Counted from the first letter of the stretch, positions 24,274-31,379 are shown. The stretch is 33,354 nucleotides of DNA from Verrucomicrobiota bacterium (GCA_003218885.1 QHOV01000094.1:1-33354); one strand, 5' to 3'. Translations and numbers: made by a program. The notes: a model not told the origin generated them from the sequence alone.

Positions 24274-24877
24274 CCTCAATCGCCCAGGCACCAAAGGTAT
24301 CACGTTTGGGGAGCGGGCGGTTGGGGTCAACCGCCCCTACGGGCGTCGGGTATTACTGGTTTGGTTCTTATCAGTGGCGTTGTCCTTTTTGATATCGGCG
24401 CCTCATGTGCCTGGTCAGTCAAAAGGCCATAAGAAAAGGGCTCGCGCGACAGCGACGCCGACTGCGTCTCCGGGCGAACAAAGCTTAACGAACATTCCCC
24501 TGCCGATCGGCCATGAAGCCAAGGGCCTTGTGTTGCCAGATTTCGATGGCGAAGGCCATCTACGGGGAAGATTTGAAGCGGGGACGGCGCACCGGATCGA
24601 TCAGGAACACATCGGATTTCAACGCCTCAAAATCACGACCTACGGCCCGGAGAATCAGCCCGATCTGCAAATCGACATGCACACGTCGGTGCTTGATCTA
24701 AAAACCCGGGTCCTCAGTTCGCAGGAACGCACGACGATCCAGCGCGCGGATTTCAACATTGCTGGCGATTCAGTGTATTTCGATACCAACACGAAGACCG
24801 GGCGATTGATCGGAAACGTGAAAATGGTGATCACTGATCAATCGCATCTGACTGCCAAACCAAACAGCAGCGAATGA
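24245..24877 (+). CDS. lptC: LptC-like LPS export periplasmic protein
   Basis: The body (about residues 85-205) has the LptC/LptA-type beta-jellyroll pattern (LQIDMHTSVLDLKTRVLSS, ADFNIAGDSVYFDTNTKTGR, GNVKMVITD) expected of the bitopic protein that takes LPS from LptB2FG to LptA. A membrane helix VLLVWFLSVALSFLIS lies near residues 38-53. No good start codon exists between the REPIN and this helix, so the likely start is ATG 24245 inside kdsA. The N-terminal ~35 residues would then be translated REPIN. A rare CTG start next to the helix is possible. It overlaps lptA by 4 nt (ATGA). Confidence 0.68.
   Translation: MLPSRVGAIDLNRPGTKGITFGERAVGVNRPYGRRVLLVWFLSVALSFLISAPHVPGQSKGHKKRARATATPTASPGEQSLTNIPLPIGHEAKGLVLPDFDGEGHLRGRFEAGTAHRIDQEHIGFQRLKITTYGPENQPDLQIDMHTSVLDLKTRVLSSQERTTIQRADFNIAGDSVYFDTNTKTGRLIGNVKMVITDQSHLTAKPNSSE
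24260..24340. repeat. 81-bp REPIN: two inverted GTAG-footed REPs
   Basis: The left REP is GTAGGGGCGATTGACC plus TCAATCGCCC (24260-24285). The right REP is GGGCGGTTG...CAACCGCCCCTAC (24315-24340). They face each other with a 29-nt spacer and CTAC/GTAG at both outer ends. The element spans the kdsA-lptC junction: the left half supplies the kdsA stop codon and the whole element is open in the lptC frame. Confidence 0.75.
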
Positions 24878-25572
24878 AAAAACTGGCGGTGTTGATCCTG
24901 TTTATCGCCTGCGCGACGGGGCCGCTCTTGCAGGGGCAGATTGCCGCGGAGCCCACGAAAGCTTCCCGGGTTGCGCCAGAGAAGAAAGCAAAGAAAACGG
25001 CGACCGACAAAAAAACTGAATCGCCGGCCACAAAATTATTTGGCCAGGATAGGTCGCAGTCGAACGCGCCGACCACAACGGAAATCTACGCGGATGAGGC
25101 GTTCTTTGATTCAACCAAGAACAAGGGCATCTTTAGCGGCCGGGTGAAGGTAACCGATCCGCGTTTCAATCTTCAATCTGACAAATTGACAGTGTTTATT
25201 ACAAAGGGACAAAATCAGGGCCTAGAGAGAGCCATCGCCGAAGGAAACGTCGGGCTGGTGCGCGACCGGCCTGATCCGAATGGCGGACCGCCGACGCGCG
25301 CCGTCGGCCGAGCAGACAAAGCAACTTATACCGCTGCAACCGGAGATGTTGAATTAAGAGGAACGCCGCGTGTGCAGGAGGGATTGAACATGCACGTGGC
25401 GACCAGCCCTGATACAGTTATGATCATTAACCAGAACAGCCAACTGACGACACACGGCCCAAGTCGCACGGAGATTCGTCAGCAGCCAAACGAGGAAAAG
25501 AAGGGCGAAGCCAGTCCCTCTCAGACCTCGCCGGCCCAGACCCCGCCTGCTCCGGCTCTCCCAAAGCCATGA
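24874..25572 (+). CDS. lptA: LptA/OstA-like periplasmic LPS transport protein
   Basis: Signal peptide MKKLAVLILFIACATGPLLQG, then a Lys-rich linker. An OstA-like beta-jellyroll follows (TEIYADEAFFDSTKNKGIFS, VKVTDPRFNLQSDKLTVF, RAIAEGNVGLV, ADKATYTAATGDVELRGTP). The C-terminal tail is Pro/Gln-rich and disordered (PSQTSPAQTPPAPALPKP). It should bridge the periplasm between LptC and LptD. At 232 residues it is longer than the E. coli protein, mainly from the linker and tail. ATGA overlaps on both sides couple it to lptC and lptB. Confidence 0.85.
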   Translation: MKKLAVLILFIACATGPLLQGQIAAEPTKASRVAPEKKAKKTATDKKTESPATKLFGQDRSQSNAPTTTEIYADEAFFDSTKNKGIFSGRVKVTDPRFNLQSDKLTVFITKGQNQGLERAIAEGNVGLVRDRPDPNGGPPTRAVGRADKATYTAATGDVELRGTPRVQEGLNMHVATSPDTVMIINQNSQLTTHGPSRTEIRQQPNEEKKGEASPSQTSPAQTPPAPALPKP

Positions 25573-26354
25573 TCAGCCAAACTGCGCCGGTTTCGACTGC
25601 CAAGATTCCTTCGCCGGTCACGACGAAAGCGGAAACTGTCCTGAATACTGAGCAGCTGGTTAAGATCTACGGCGGCCGGGCAGTGGTGGACGGGATCGAC
25701 ATGCACGTCCGGGCTGGCGAGATCGTGGGATTGCTTGGGCCAAACGGCGCGGGTAAAACAACGAGTTTTTACATGATCGTGGGTCTGGTCAGGCCAAACA
25801 GCGGTCGCGTCATTTTTTGCAACACCGATGTCACGGACTATCCGATGTACAAGCGAGCCCGGCTCGGAATGGGTTATCTGCCGCAGGAGGAATCGATCTT
25901 TCGGAAGATGACTGTGGAACAAAACATCCTTGCGATTTTGGAAACGCTCCCGTTGAGCAAGGCCGAGCGGCGGAATCGGTGCGATCAACTGTTGCACCAG
26001 TTTGGCATTGAGCGGATCGCGAAAAATATTGCGCTCACATTGAGCGGCGGCGAGAAACGACGTTTAACCATCGCGCGTTCGCTGGTCACACACCCGAAGT
26101 TGCTGATGCTCGACGAGCCTTTCAGCGGCGTCGATCCCATTGCGGTATATGACGTGCAACAAATTATCGTAAACCTGCGCAAGTCAGGACTCGCCATCAT
26201 GATCACTGACCACAATGTGCGTGAGACTCTCTCAATCGTGGACCGCGCCTATCTGATTTACGACGGCCGGGTGGAGAGTGAAGGAACAAAAGATTTCCTG
26301 ATCAACGATCCCATCAGCCGCCAGCTGTATCTCGGCGAACGCTTCAAAATGTGA
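25569..26354 (+). CDS. lptB: LPS export ABC transporter ATP-binding protein LptB
   Basis: ATPase of the LPS extraction complex. Walker A is GPNGAGKTT (57-65), the Q-loop is YLPQEESIFRKMTVEQNI (Q106), the signature is LSGGEKRR (158-165), Walker B is LLMLDEPFSGVDP (178-190) and the switch is His215 in ITDHNVRE. The LptB-specific 'PQE.SIFRK.TV..N' and C-terminal RQLYLGERFKM are present. The first ~25 residues (TAPVSTAKIPSP) are an extra tail compared with E. coli. It overlaps lptA by 4 nt. LptF/G are not in the window. Confidence 0.96.
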   Translation: MISQTAPVSTAKIPSPVTTKAETVLNTEQLVKIYGGRAVVDGIDMHVRAGEIVGLLGPNGAGKTTSFYMIVGLVRPNSGRVIFCNTDVTDYPMYKRARLGMGYLPQEESIFRKMTVEQNILAILETLPLSKAERRNRCDQLLHQFGIERIAKNIALTLSGGEKRRLTIARSLVTHPKLLMLDEPFSGVDPIAVYDVQQIIVNLRKSGLAIMITDHNVRETLSIVDRAYLIYDGRVESEGTKDFLINDPISRQLYLGERFKM

Positions 26355-26372
26355 CGTGCCCAGGCGCACGTC
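26353..26372. other. Hairpin at the lptB 3' end
   Basis: GACGTGC (26353-26359) pairs with GCACGTC (26366-26372) around a 6-nt loop. The stem begins within the lptB stop codon. No U-run follows, so it is a weak terminator candidate that may instead protect the operon mRNA 3' end. Confidence 0.4.
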
Positions 26373-26525
26373 ATCACGAGTGAAGTGAAGTAGCTCGCAT
26401 AAGGCTCGAGCGTCACGCTATCGCTCTCGCGCGTATCATCCGACAATCGCAACTTGTAGGGCGGAACAGAAAGGGCACTTGCCAGCGGTTGCCGTCTGCG
26501 GAAAGTTTTGACGCTTCCGCATAAA

Positions 26526-26606
26526 GCTCGGGTGGTGGAATGGCAGACACGTACGTTTGAGGGGCGTATGCCGAAAGGCATGCGGGTTCAAGTCCCGCCC
26601 CGAGCA
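26526..26606 (+). tRNA. tRNA-Leu (anticodon GAG)
   Basis: Class II tRNA. The acceptor is GCTCGGG/CCCGAGC with discriminator A, the D-arm contains GTGGTGGAATGGCAGACAC, and the anticodon stem TACGT/GCGTA holds loop TTGAGGG (anticodon GAG). The long variable arm is TGCC-GAAA-GGCA and the T-arm is GCGGG-TTCAAGT-CCCGC. The D-loop is one base shorter than in the usual GGAATTGG version. CCA is not encoded (GAT follows). It should decode CUC/CUU. Confidence 0.96.
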
Positions 26607-26656
26607 GATTCATTCGCGATGATCTACCGGTTCGCAGGCTCCGCGAAGGTCAAATT

Positions 26657-26875
26657 TTAGTGCGCTGGCGTGCGGTGGATGAGCCAATTCGGGATGCCGC
26701 GTGTTCTGCGAACCTTCCTTGTGATCGAGTCGGGGACACCGTATTCCGCCACTCCCTTGCGGATGGTGCAGAAGCCGTGTTCATCTTCGTAGCCTTCCGG
26801 GGCTTTGCACAGTTGTCGGATAATCAGCGCAAGAGAACCCAGTCCCGCAACGAAAAGACCGACAGCGACTACCAT
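26657..26875 (-). CDS. Small single-pass membrane protein, unknown function
   Basis: 72 residues. One N-terminal membrane helix (VVAVGLFVAGLGSLALIIRQ, about 2-22) is followed by CKAPEGYEDEHGFCTIRKG and a basic tail. The two Cys residues flank an acidic loop. The Shine-Dalgarno is weak. The plus-strand frame over the same bases looks like a shadow. I do not recognise a named family. It lies alone between the tRNA and floA. Confidence 0.48.
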   Translation of the reverse strand: MVVAVGLFVAGLGSLALIIRQLCKAPEGYEDEHGFCTIRKGVAEYGVPDSITRKVRRTRGIPNWLIHRTPAH

Positions 26876-27170
26876 AACCGATCTTTAAGCATCATCTGCG
26901 CCATTGTCAGTCGTTTCGAGCTCTTTCGTACCAACAACACGCTTTCGCGCTTTTCACTCCGGGAACTTACTAGGGAAATGTCGGTGCAAACCGAGCGCGC
27001 GCAGCCGCTGAATTTTTTCCGCAGACTCTGGTCCGCCCGGTTTCTATCGGCATAATCTGTCAGATTTTGGACAGTTTTGTCAGACCCCGAACACTTGCTG
27101 AGGACAACGTGTTCCACCCGGCAATTAGAACTTTTCGTGCTGTTCCTCTTCCGATAGTCTTCGTTGCAAT

Positions 27171-28109
27171 ATGGAATCACTTTATCTGGTGGGCATCGCG
27201 GTGCTGGCGCTGTTCGCGTTCGTGCTGGCGGTTGTTCTGTTCAACTTTTTCGGTCTGTGGGTCCGCGCATGGATTGCGGGTGCGCCGGTCCAAATGAGCA
27301 AAATGGTCGGGATGCGACTCCGCAAGGTCCCGGTCGGATTGATCGTGGACAATCGAATCACAGCCGTGAAGGCCGGCCTACAGGTTTCAAGCGACGCGCT
27401 GGAGGGCCATTATCTGGCTGGCGGCGACGTGAGCCATGTTGTCCTCGCCTTGATTGCCGCTGCGAAGGCAGGGATCTTGCTTGATTTCAACCACGCGTGC
27501 GCTATTGACCTGGCCACCAAAGGCACTGGCAAGACAGTCTTGGAAGCGGTGCGGACGAGCATCAATCCGAAGGTCATTGATGCGCCCAACCCGACAATGG
27601 GACGCACAACCATCGACGGCGTCGCACAGGACGGAATCGGCGTGAAAGTAAAAGCTCGTGTGACTGTGCGTTCGCATCTCGATCGGTTCGTAGGCGGCGC
27701 GACGGAAGAGACGATCATCGCACGCGTCGGCGAAGGCATCGTCAGTGCGATTGGCTCGGCGCATTCCTACAAGGAAGTGCTGGAAAACCCCGATCGCATT
27801 TCCAAGACAGTTCTGGCTAAAGGCCTCGACAGCAATACGGCGTTTGAAATTCTTTCAATCGACATCGCCGATGTGGATGTCGGCGACAATATCGGCGCGA
27901 AATTGCAGACCGAACAAGCCGAGGCGGACAAACGCGTCGCGCAAGCGAAAGCCGAGGTGCGCCGCGCAGCAGCTGTCGCTGTGGAGCAAGAGATTCGCGC
28001 GGGAAACCTCGGTATTATGGACTATGTCCGGATGAAAAATGTCCAGGCCGACACCTCGATGCGCGAATCAATCGCAGGCGGAGACAAACCGCGGACGGAG
28101 GGAACGTGA
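27171..28109 (+). CDS. floA: Flotillin-like protein FloA (UPF0365)
   Basis: An N-terminal membrane hairpin ([20 protein letters not shown], about 4-30) anchors a SPFH-like domain with FloA landmarks: [71 protein letters not shown] and [15 protein letters not shown]-terminal coiled coil ([20 protein letters not shown]) drives oligomerisation. FloA scaffolds organise functional membrane microdomains. 312 residues is slightly short of the ~330 usual, mainly at the C terminus. The next gene, 27 nt on, is probably co-transcribed. Confidence 0.94.
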   Translation: MESLYLVGIAVLALFAFVLAVVLFNFFGLWVRAWIAGAPVQMSKMVGMRLRKVPVGLIVDNRITAVKAGLQVSSDALEGHYLAGGDVSHVVLALIAAAKAGILLDFNHACAIDLATKGTGKTVLEAVRTSINPKVIDAPNPTMGRTTIDGVAQDGIGVKVKARVTVRSHLDRFVGGATEETIIARVGEGIVSAIGSAHSYKEVLENPDRISKTVLAKGLDSNTAFEILSIDIADVDVGDNIGAKLQTEQAEADKRVAQAKAEVRRAAAVAVEQEIRAGNLGIMDYVRMKNVQADTSMRESIAGGDKPRTEGT

Positions 28110-28136
28110 TGATTTCTTGAGGCGTGAAATCGTAAG

Positions 28137-28784
28137 ATGATTGCCGCTCATTTCGACAATCTCATTTTCCTTTTACTTCTCGCCGTTGCGTTGTTGTTCC
28201 AGTTGCTGGCGAGGGCGGTGGGAAAGAAAAACACGGACGAGGTAGAGCCCACATCAAAACCTGCACCCAGAATGCCGAAGCCAATTCCGCGCGCACCGGC
28301 AGAATCGGATGAAGAACGCATCCGCAAATTCTTGGAAGCGCTTGGCCAACCGGCTGCATCAAGACCGCCTCCGCCTGTAGTGCCTCGCACACACATCCCA
28401 CCCAGACCGGTGGCGCCGGTGCAGCCACCTCTCCCGCAAGCGTGGAAAATAATCCGAGAAGGACGACGCAAACCCGACGTCATTCGAAGAGAGACTCCTC
28501 CGCCTGAAAGTGCGAAACGCGCGGAGAAAATATTCCCGCCGGCGATAACGGGTGCGCCTGCGTTCGAAGTTCACGAAGGACCGTTACCGATCGAACCGCC
28601 GCCGATTATCAAAGCGCCGGTAGAAGCTTATGCAGCCCCGAAAGCTTTCGGGGTTGCCAAAGGCGTAGAGTTGAAAACAGACATCGTGACTTTGCTCGCA
28701 TCGAAATCCGGTTTGCGCGATGCAATCATTCTACGCGAAATTTTCGGGCCGCCCCGAAGTATGCAAGGGCTCGATCTGCAGTAG
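28137..28784 (+). CDS. Proline-rich membrane-anchored protein downstream of floA
   Basis: 215 residues. The N-terminal membrane helix is LIFLLLLAVALLFQLLARAV (about 9-28). A long Pro/Arg-rich disordered region follows (SRPPPPVVPRTHIPPRPVAP), ending in a compact helical tail KSGLRDAIILREIFGPPRSM. That tail motif (LR-AIIL-EI-GPP) recurs in other membrane-anchored proteins of related phyla, as far as I recall. Close spacing to floA suggests a microdomain partner or client, which is inference. Its TAG stop sits in a GTAG that begins a hairpin element. Confidence 0.7.
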   Translation: MIAAHFDNLIFLLLLAVALLFQLLARAVGKKNTDEVEPTSKPAPRMPKPIPRAPAESDEERIRKFLEALGQPAASRPPPPVVPRTHIPPRPVAPVQPPLPQAWKIIREGRRKPDVIRRETPPPESAKRAEKIFPPAITGAPAFEVHEGPLPIEPPPIIKAPVEAYAAPKAFGVAKGVELKTDIVTLLASKSGLRDAIILREIFGPPRSMQGLDLQ

Positions 28785-28824
28785 CGTCCGCTGTCCTCCC
28801 GAAGCCCGGATGCGCTGAGGACAG
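28781..28824. repeat. GTAG-footed REP-like hairpin at a gene 3' end
   Basis: GTAGCGTCCGCTGTCCTC is followed by a loop and GAGGACAG: 8-bp arms at 28791-28798 and 28817-28824. It begins with GTAG, which contains the stop codon of the preceding gene, as at 16631 and 23393. It may double as a transcript end. Confidence 0.5.
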
Positions 28825-28969
28825 GGCACTCTAAATCCACGGCTATGCTAGGGGGTTAGTCCCGCCGATAGGGTTTCGTTGCCAAATTACGCAGTTTCCT
28901 TACTCGGGTTATGCTCCTAGGTAAATTTCCTTCAGGAATTGTCTTGACGCGCCGCATAAGTTTTTATTA

Positions 28970-29061
28970 GACGGAGGTGGGGGGCGGAGTGCAGGTAAGC
29001 ACCCCAAGGCTATTCGAGGTGTAAAACCGGACGCATCACTCCGCCACCCCGTCTCATTTTT
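28970..29061 (+). ncRNA. Candidate structured small RNA with terminator
   Basis: A 17-bp interrupted stem closes the molecule: GACGG/CCGTC, GGTGG/CCACC and CGGAGTG/CACTCCG, with a bulged A and a bulged GGGG on the 5' strand. The closed ~43-nt interior has GGT-AAGC-ACC and GGT-GTAAA-ACC mini-hairpins. The 3' strand runs into CTCATTTTT (29053-29061), like an intrinsic terminator. A TTGACG (28944) with TATTAG (28965) lies just upstream, although the 15-nt spacer is short. It could be a stand-alone sRNA or an orphan riboregulator. It does not match SRP, 6S or tmRNA signatures that I know. Confidence 0.45.
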
Positions 29062-29286
29062 CGGATCGAGCTTTGCTGGCAATCGCGGCCTCTTGATTAG
29101 CGGTCAAATTAGTACACTACCTAAATTCAACAGGCCTTGCCGCTTCACGCGCTAGAATCGCCGATGATTGGCCGGATGGACCATTCGTGTACGCATTTTC
29201 GAGGGTCGAGGCGACCATAACAGCTTTTGAATCCGAAGTGAATTTTTGATCGTTTCTCGGTTTCTCCCGGACCGAAGTGAAAAACC
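29062..29286 (+). other. Intergenic stretch with weak coding-like segment
   Basis: No confident gene. A plus-strand frame open from about 29096 to a TGA at 29247-29249 encodes a plausible peptide (ADDWPDGPFVYAFSRVEA). It lacks an ATG/GTG/TTG start and a Shine-Dalgarno, so it may be the end of a decayed gene. The rest shows no recognisable feature. Confidence 0.25.
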
Positions 29287-29514
29287 GTGAACATCTACGT
29301 GTACATGCAGGGCCAACGACGCGGGCCTTACGAAAAGGCGCAGCTCGAAGAAATGTGGAAGGTCGGCCAAATTCCCACGGACACATTGTACTGGCACGAG
29401 GGTATGGCCCAGTGGGCTGTGATCTCCGATCTGTTCGCAAACACCAAGATGGCGCCTCCTTTGCCTATGGACGTGGGCAACGCCGACTCGATGACGTTTC
29501 CCGCCGCATCGTGA
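29287..29514 (+). CDS. Stand-alone GYF_2 (DUF4339) domain protein
   Basis: 75 residues from a GTG start. Residues 1-50 are a complete GYF_2 domain: GQRRGPYEKAQLEEMWKVGQ, then DTLYWHEGMAQWAVISDLF with the characteristic WHEGM.QW. Such domains usually precede membrane segments and are thought to bind proline-rich peptides. Here only a short tail (MAPPLPMDVGNADSMTFPAAS) follows and no membrane helix. The end of that tail is antisense to a fragment of the DAAGNVIE family at 29487-29540, so a longer C terminus may have been lost by recombination. The proline-rich protein at 28137 is a conceivable partner. Confidence 0.72.
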   Translation: MNIYVYMQGQRRGPYEKAQLEEMWKVGQIPTDTLYWHEGMAQWAVISDLFANTKMAPPLPMDVGNADSMTFPAAS

Positions 29515-29540
29515 ATGCGGATCACCGCATGTGAGTAGGA
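29487..29540 (-). pseudogene. Fragment of the 'AVIRVYDxAGNVIETHEH' small-protein family
   Basis: Minus-strand translation gives SYSHAVIRIHDAAGNVIE, the central motif of the small protein at 30457-30732. Nothing of the rest of that protein is in frame. It overlaps the 3' end of the DUF4339 gene in the opposite sense, and a GGCTACGTTAAG that also occurs in the intact copy lies nearby at 29583. Confidence 0.6.
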
Positions 29541-29601
29541 CAAGAAAATTGTTTCTGCTTCGAAATCGGCGGGCATGCCGTTCGGCTACGTTAAGTCAGG
29601 G

Positions 29602-29952
29602 TCAGCTCGCGGCCAGCGCAGCATCTACATCTGGGAAAATCTGAAATATTTGATCAAGCCGCGAACTTTCGAAAATCGAGCGCATGGTTTCGCGAAGACC
29701 AGTCAGGAAAAACTTGCCACCATAGGCTTCAACCTTTTGCATGGCTAGAATAAGCGCTGCCAAGCCTGAGCTATCGATGTAAGTCGCGCGGGAAAGATCT
29801 ATCACTATCCGTTCCGGTTTTTTCTCGGTCATTGCGTTAAGTGACTCTGTGACAGCAGGCGAAACGTGCAGATCGATTTCGCCTTTAAGCGGCAGGACAT
29901 TCGGACGGTGTTGACGCGGCACCGGAGTGGCTGGGAAAGCGCTTTGTTTCAT
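29602..29952 (-). CDS. STAS-domain anti-sigma factor antagonist, copy 1
   Basis: 116 residues, a single STAS domain: LPLKGEIDLHVSPAVTESL, RIVIDLSRATYIDSSGLAAL and GKFFLTGLRETMRSIFESSRL. Ser in IDSSG directly after Asp is the position phosphorylated in SpoIIAA/RsbV. The protein should bind and titrate an anti-sigma kinase in its unphosphorylated form. No cognate kinase or sigma factor lies in the window, so it may serve a distant partner-switching module. It has 13 differences over 103 aligned residues from the copy at 31017. Confidence 0.9.
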   Translation of the reverse strand: MKQSAFPATPVPRQHRPNVLPLKGEIDLHVSPAVTESLNAMTEKKPERIVIDLSRATYIDSSGLAALILAMQKVEAYGGKFFLTGLRETMRSIFESSRLDQIFQIFPDVDAALAAS

Positions 29953-30255
29953 TTAGTTTCTTCAATCGTGCATGCATCACCATCCGGGGGTATCGCTGCG
30001 CTCAAAAATCCATTGTTTGCGAGGAATAATTCGCCGTTGCCGTTGTTGCCGATGTTTGATAACCCGGCCCGCTGCGCAGAATCGCTCTAAAATGCGAATT
30101 GAGTGGCGGGCGACTCGACAGCTGCCCGTACGTCATCGGTGATTCTAAGCGCGATTATCGCGTGACAGGTCAACGCGACAGATGCAGTCACCAGCGATGA
30201 AAACCAAAGGTCTGTCCGTCAGGGATCTTCCACAGCCAGTAACGCAGTGTCCCTA
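29953..30255. other. Gene-poor stretch
   Basis: About 300 bases between the first STAS gene and a decayed small gene. Both strands are broken by stops, and I see no convincing coding frame, RNA fold or repeat. It presumably contains the promoter of the minus-strand STAS gene, but no clear -35/-10 pair stands out. Confidence 0.5.
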
Positions 30256-30448
30256 ATGCAGACGCTACTTTGCCCATCCGGCGCGTGGCGGAAGATGTCC
30301 GCACCGCGACTGCCGCTACAAACTAGGTGACCTCGATTTGAAAGAACAGCGCAAATCGCCAGCAGATGTTGCGCTCGATCAGATTGTCGATCGGTTGCAT
30401 GAGTTAGGGCGGACGGATGACGAAATTCGCCAAATTGTCGGCCCATAA
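30256..30448 (+). pseudogene. Frameshifted small gene
   Basis: From 30257 a stop-free frame encodes 63 residues ending LHELGRTDDEIRQIVGP, with CPHRDC near the start and a helical, charged C-terminal half. It has no start codon of its own. An ATG CAG at 30256-30261 in the neighbouring frame would join it if one base (the A at 30262) were removed. I read it as a small gene broken by a one-base insertion. The family is not recognised. Confidence 0.35.
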
Positions 30449-30456
30449 CAGGTGTC

Positions 30457-30732
30457 ATGCACAGCTACGAAATCCGACCTCGCAAAGATCATCGCTGCGT
30501 CGATCTGATTTCCGATGCGCTGCCATTTGGTCGGCTTTGGTACGGTGAGCCGAATGCGATCAGCAACGCAATTGGCTACGTTAAGCATCGCAGCCGATCA
30601 CATGATGCTGTGATTCGCGTTTGCGATGACGCTGGCAACGTGATTGAAACGCACGAGCACAGGGGCGAGTTCAAAGATTGCGATGGAATTCGCACCTGCC
30701 AGTCAAACCTTTGCGCTTGGACAAAAGATTGA
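30457..30732 (+). CDS. Small protein of the 'AVIRVYDxAGNVIETHEHxGDFKE' family
   Basis: 91 residues: MHSYEIRPRKDHR, then LISDALPFGRLWYGEPNAIS, then SHDAVIRVCDDAGNVIETHE and RGEFKD. I recall similar ~70-80 residue orphan proteins, ending shortly after GDFKE(W/P), in soil Verrucomicrobia-type genomes. Here the usual stop after FKE is missing, and the frame reads on for 17 residues (CDGIRTCQSNLCAWTKD) that look non-native. Partial copies of the same motif occur at 29487, 31449 and 32807. The function is unknown; beta-rich short domains of this kind may be structural or regulatory. Confidence 0.58.
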   Translation: MHSYEIRPRKDHRCVDLISDALPFGRLWYGEPNAISNAIGYVKHRSRSHDAVIRVCDDAGNVIETHEHRGEFKDCDGIRTCQSNLCAWTKD

Positions 30733-30844
30733 GTTTTCGATTTCCGACTACGTCAATATTGCCAGCACCTTCATGCTCTTCGCGCAGCAGCTTGAAGGCA
30801 GTGTCCTAAAAAAACTTCGCGACGCACCGAAGCACACGCTCTAG
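30683..30844 (+). CDS. Possible small protein, unknown
   Basis: A 53-residue frame from ATG 30683 (MEFAPASQTFALGQKIEFSI ... LKKLRDAPKHTL) with reasonable amino-acid composition and a helical C terminus. It overlaps the non-native tail of the preceding gene and runs antisense into the frameshifted copy at 30806-31013. No Shine-Dalgarno is apparent. It could equally be chance or a remnant. Confidence 0.22.
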   Translation: MEFAPASQTFALGQKIEFSISDYVNIASTFMLFAQQLEGSVLKKLRDAPKHTL

Positions 30845-31013
30845 CTCGATAAAGGCAGTCAGTTTTTCATCCGCACGCACAACGAAACGCTGACCGTCGT
30901 CGATGCGCGTCTGCAATCCAGATCGTTTGCCCGCTGAAATCAATCGCTGAAACGCAGCCTAAGCTCCAACCGGCTTTGCTCAGATTGTCAGCGATGATCT
31001 CGCAATATTTCAC
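30806..31013 (-). pseudogene. Full-length but frameshifted copy of a 'KYWEIIADNLSKAGWSWGC' small protein
   Basis: From GTG 31013 the minus strand reads KYCEIIADNLSKAGWSLGC, then VSAIDFSGQTIWIADAH. After HR the frame is lost by an apparent 2-nt deletion. The +2 frame continues DDGQRFVVRADEKLTAFIEL to a TAG at 30806-30808. Restoring two bases gives a 69-residue protein. It begins four bases after the STAS copy 2 stop codon, so the two were probably co-transcribed. A truncated second copy lies at 31802-31867. The function of the family is unknown. Confidence 0.68.
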
Positions 31014-31016
31014 TCA

Positions 31017-31379
31017 TCAGATCGCGGCCAACGCAGCGTCTACATCTGGGAAAATCTGAAATATTCGATTAAGCCGCGAAGTCTCGAAAATCGAGCTCAT
31101 AGTTTCGTCCAGACCAGCCAGGAAAAACTTGCCACCAAAGGCTTGAACCTTTTGCATGGCTAGAATCAGCGCTGCCAACCCCGCACTATCTATGTAAGTC
31201 GCGCGGGAAAGATCTATCACTATCCGTTCCGGTTTTTCCTCGGTGATTGCGTTAAGTGACTCTGTGACAGCAGGCGAAACGTGCAGATCGATTTCGCGTT
31301 TAAGCGGCAAGACATTCGGACGGTGTTGACTAGTTATCGCAGCGACGCAGACCGCCGCCGCTCTGGGGGGTGGTTTCAT
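31017..31379 (-). CDS. STAS-domain anti-sigma factor antagonist, copy 2
   Basis: 120 residues with the same domain as 29602-29952; the nucleotide sequence is also very similar over the shared ~310 bp. The phospho-acceptor Ser in YIDSAGLAAL is kept. The nearly invariant Gly of the GEID motif is Arg here (LPLKREIDLHV), which may weaken folding or partner binding. The N-terminal ~17 residues (PPPRAAAVCVAAITS) differ completely from copy 1, so the duplication boundary falls there. It is followed by the frameshifted small gene at 30806. Confidence 0.87.
   Translation of the reverse strand: MKPPPRAAAVCVAAITSQHRPNVLPLKREIDLHVSPAVTESLNAITEEKPERIVIDLSRATYIDSAGLAALILAMQKVQAFGGKFFLAGLDETMSSIFETSRLNRIFQIFPDVDAALAAI

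Noticed and set aside
26660-27055. Plus-strand 131-residue frame after the tRNA
   Set aside because: No start context, no domain and low-complexity shadow composition; the minus-strand membrane peptide is more convincing.
15516-28824. CRISPR array from the repeated palindromes
   Set aside because: Repeats are few, irregularly spaced by kilobases, variable in sequence and overlap genes; no cas genes.
28970-29061. Bacterial small SRP RNA
   Set aside because: Size and long stem fit, but the conserved apical CAGGTC...GGAAGCAGCC-type sequence is absent.
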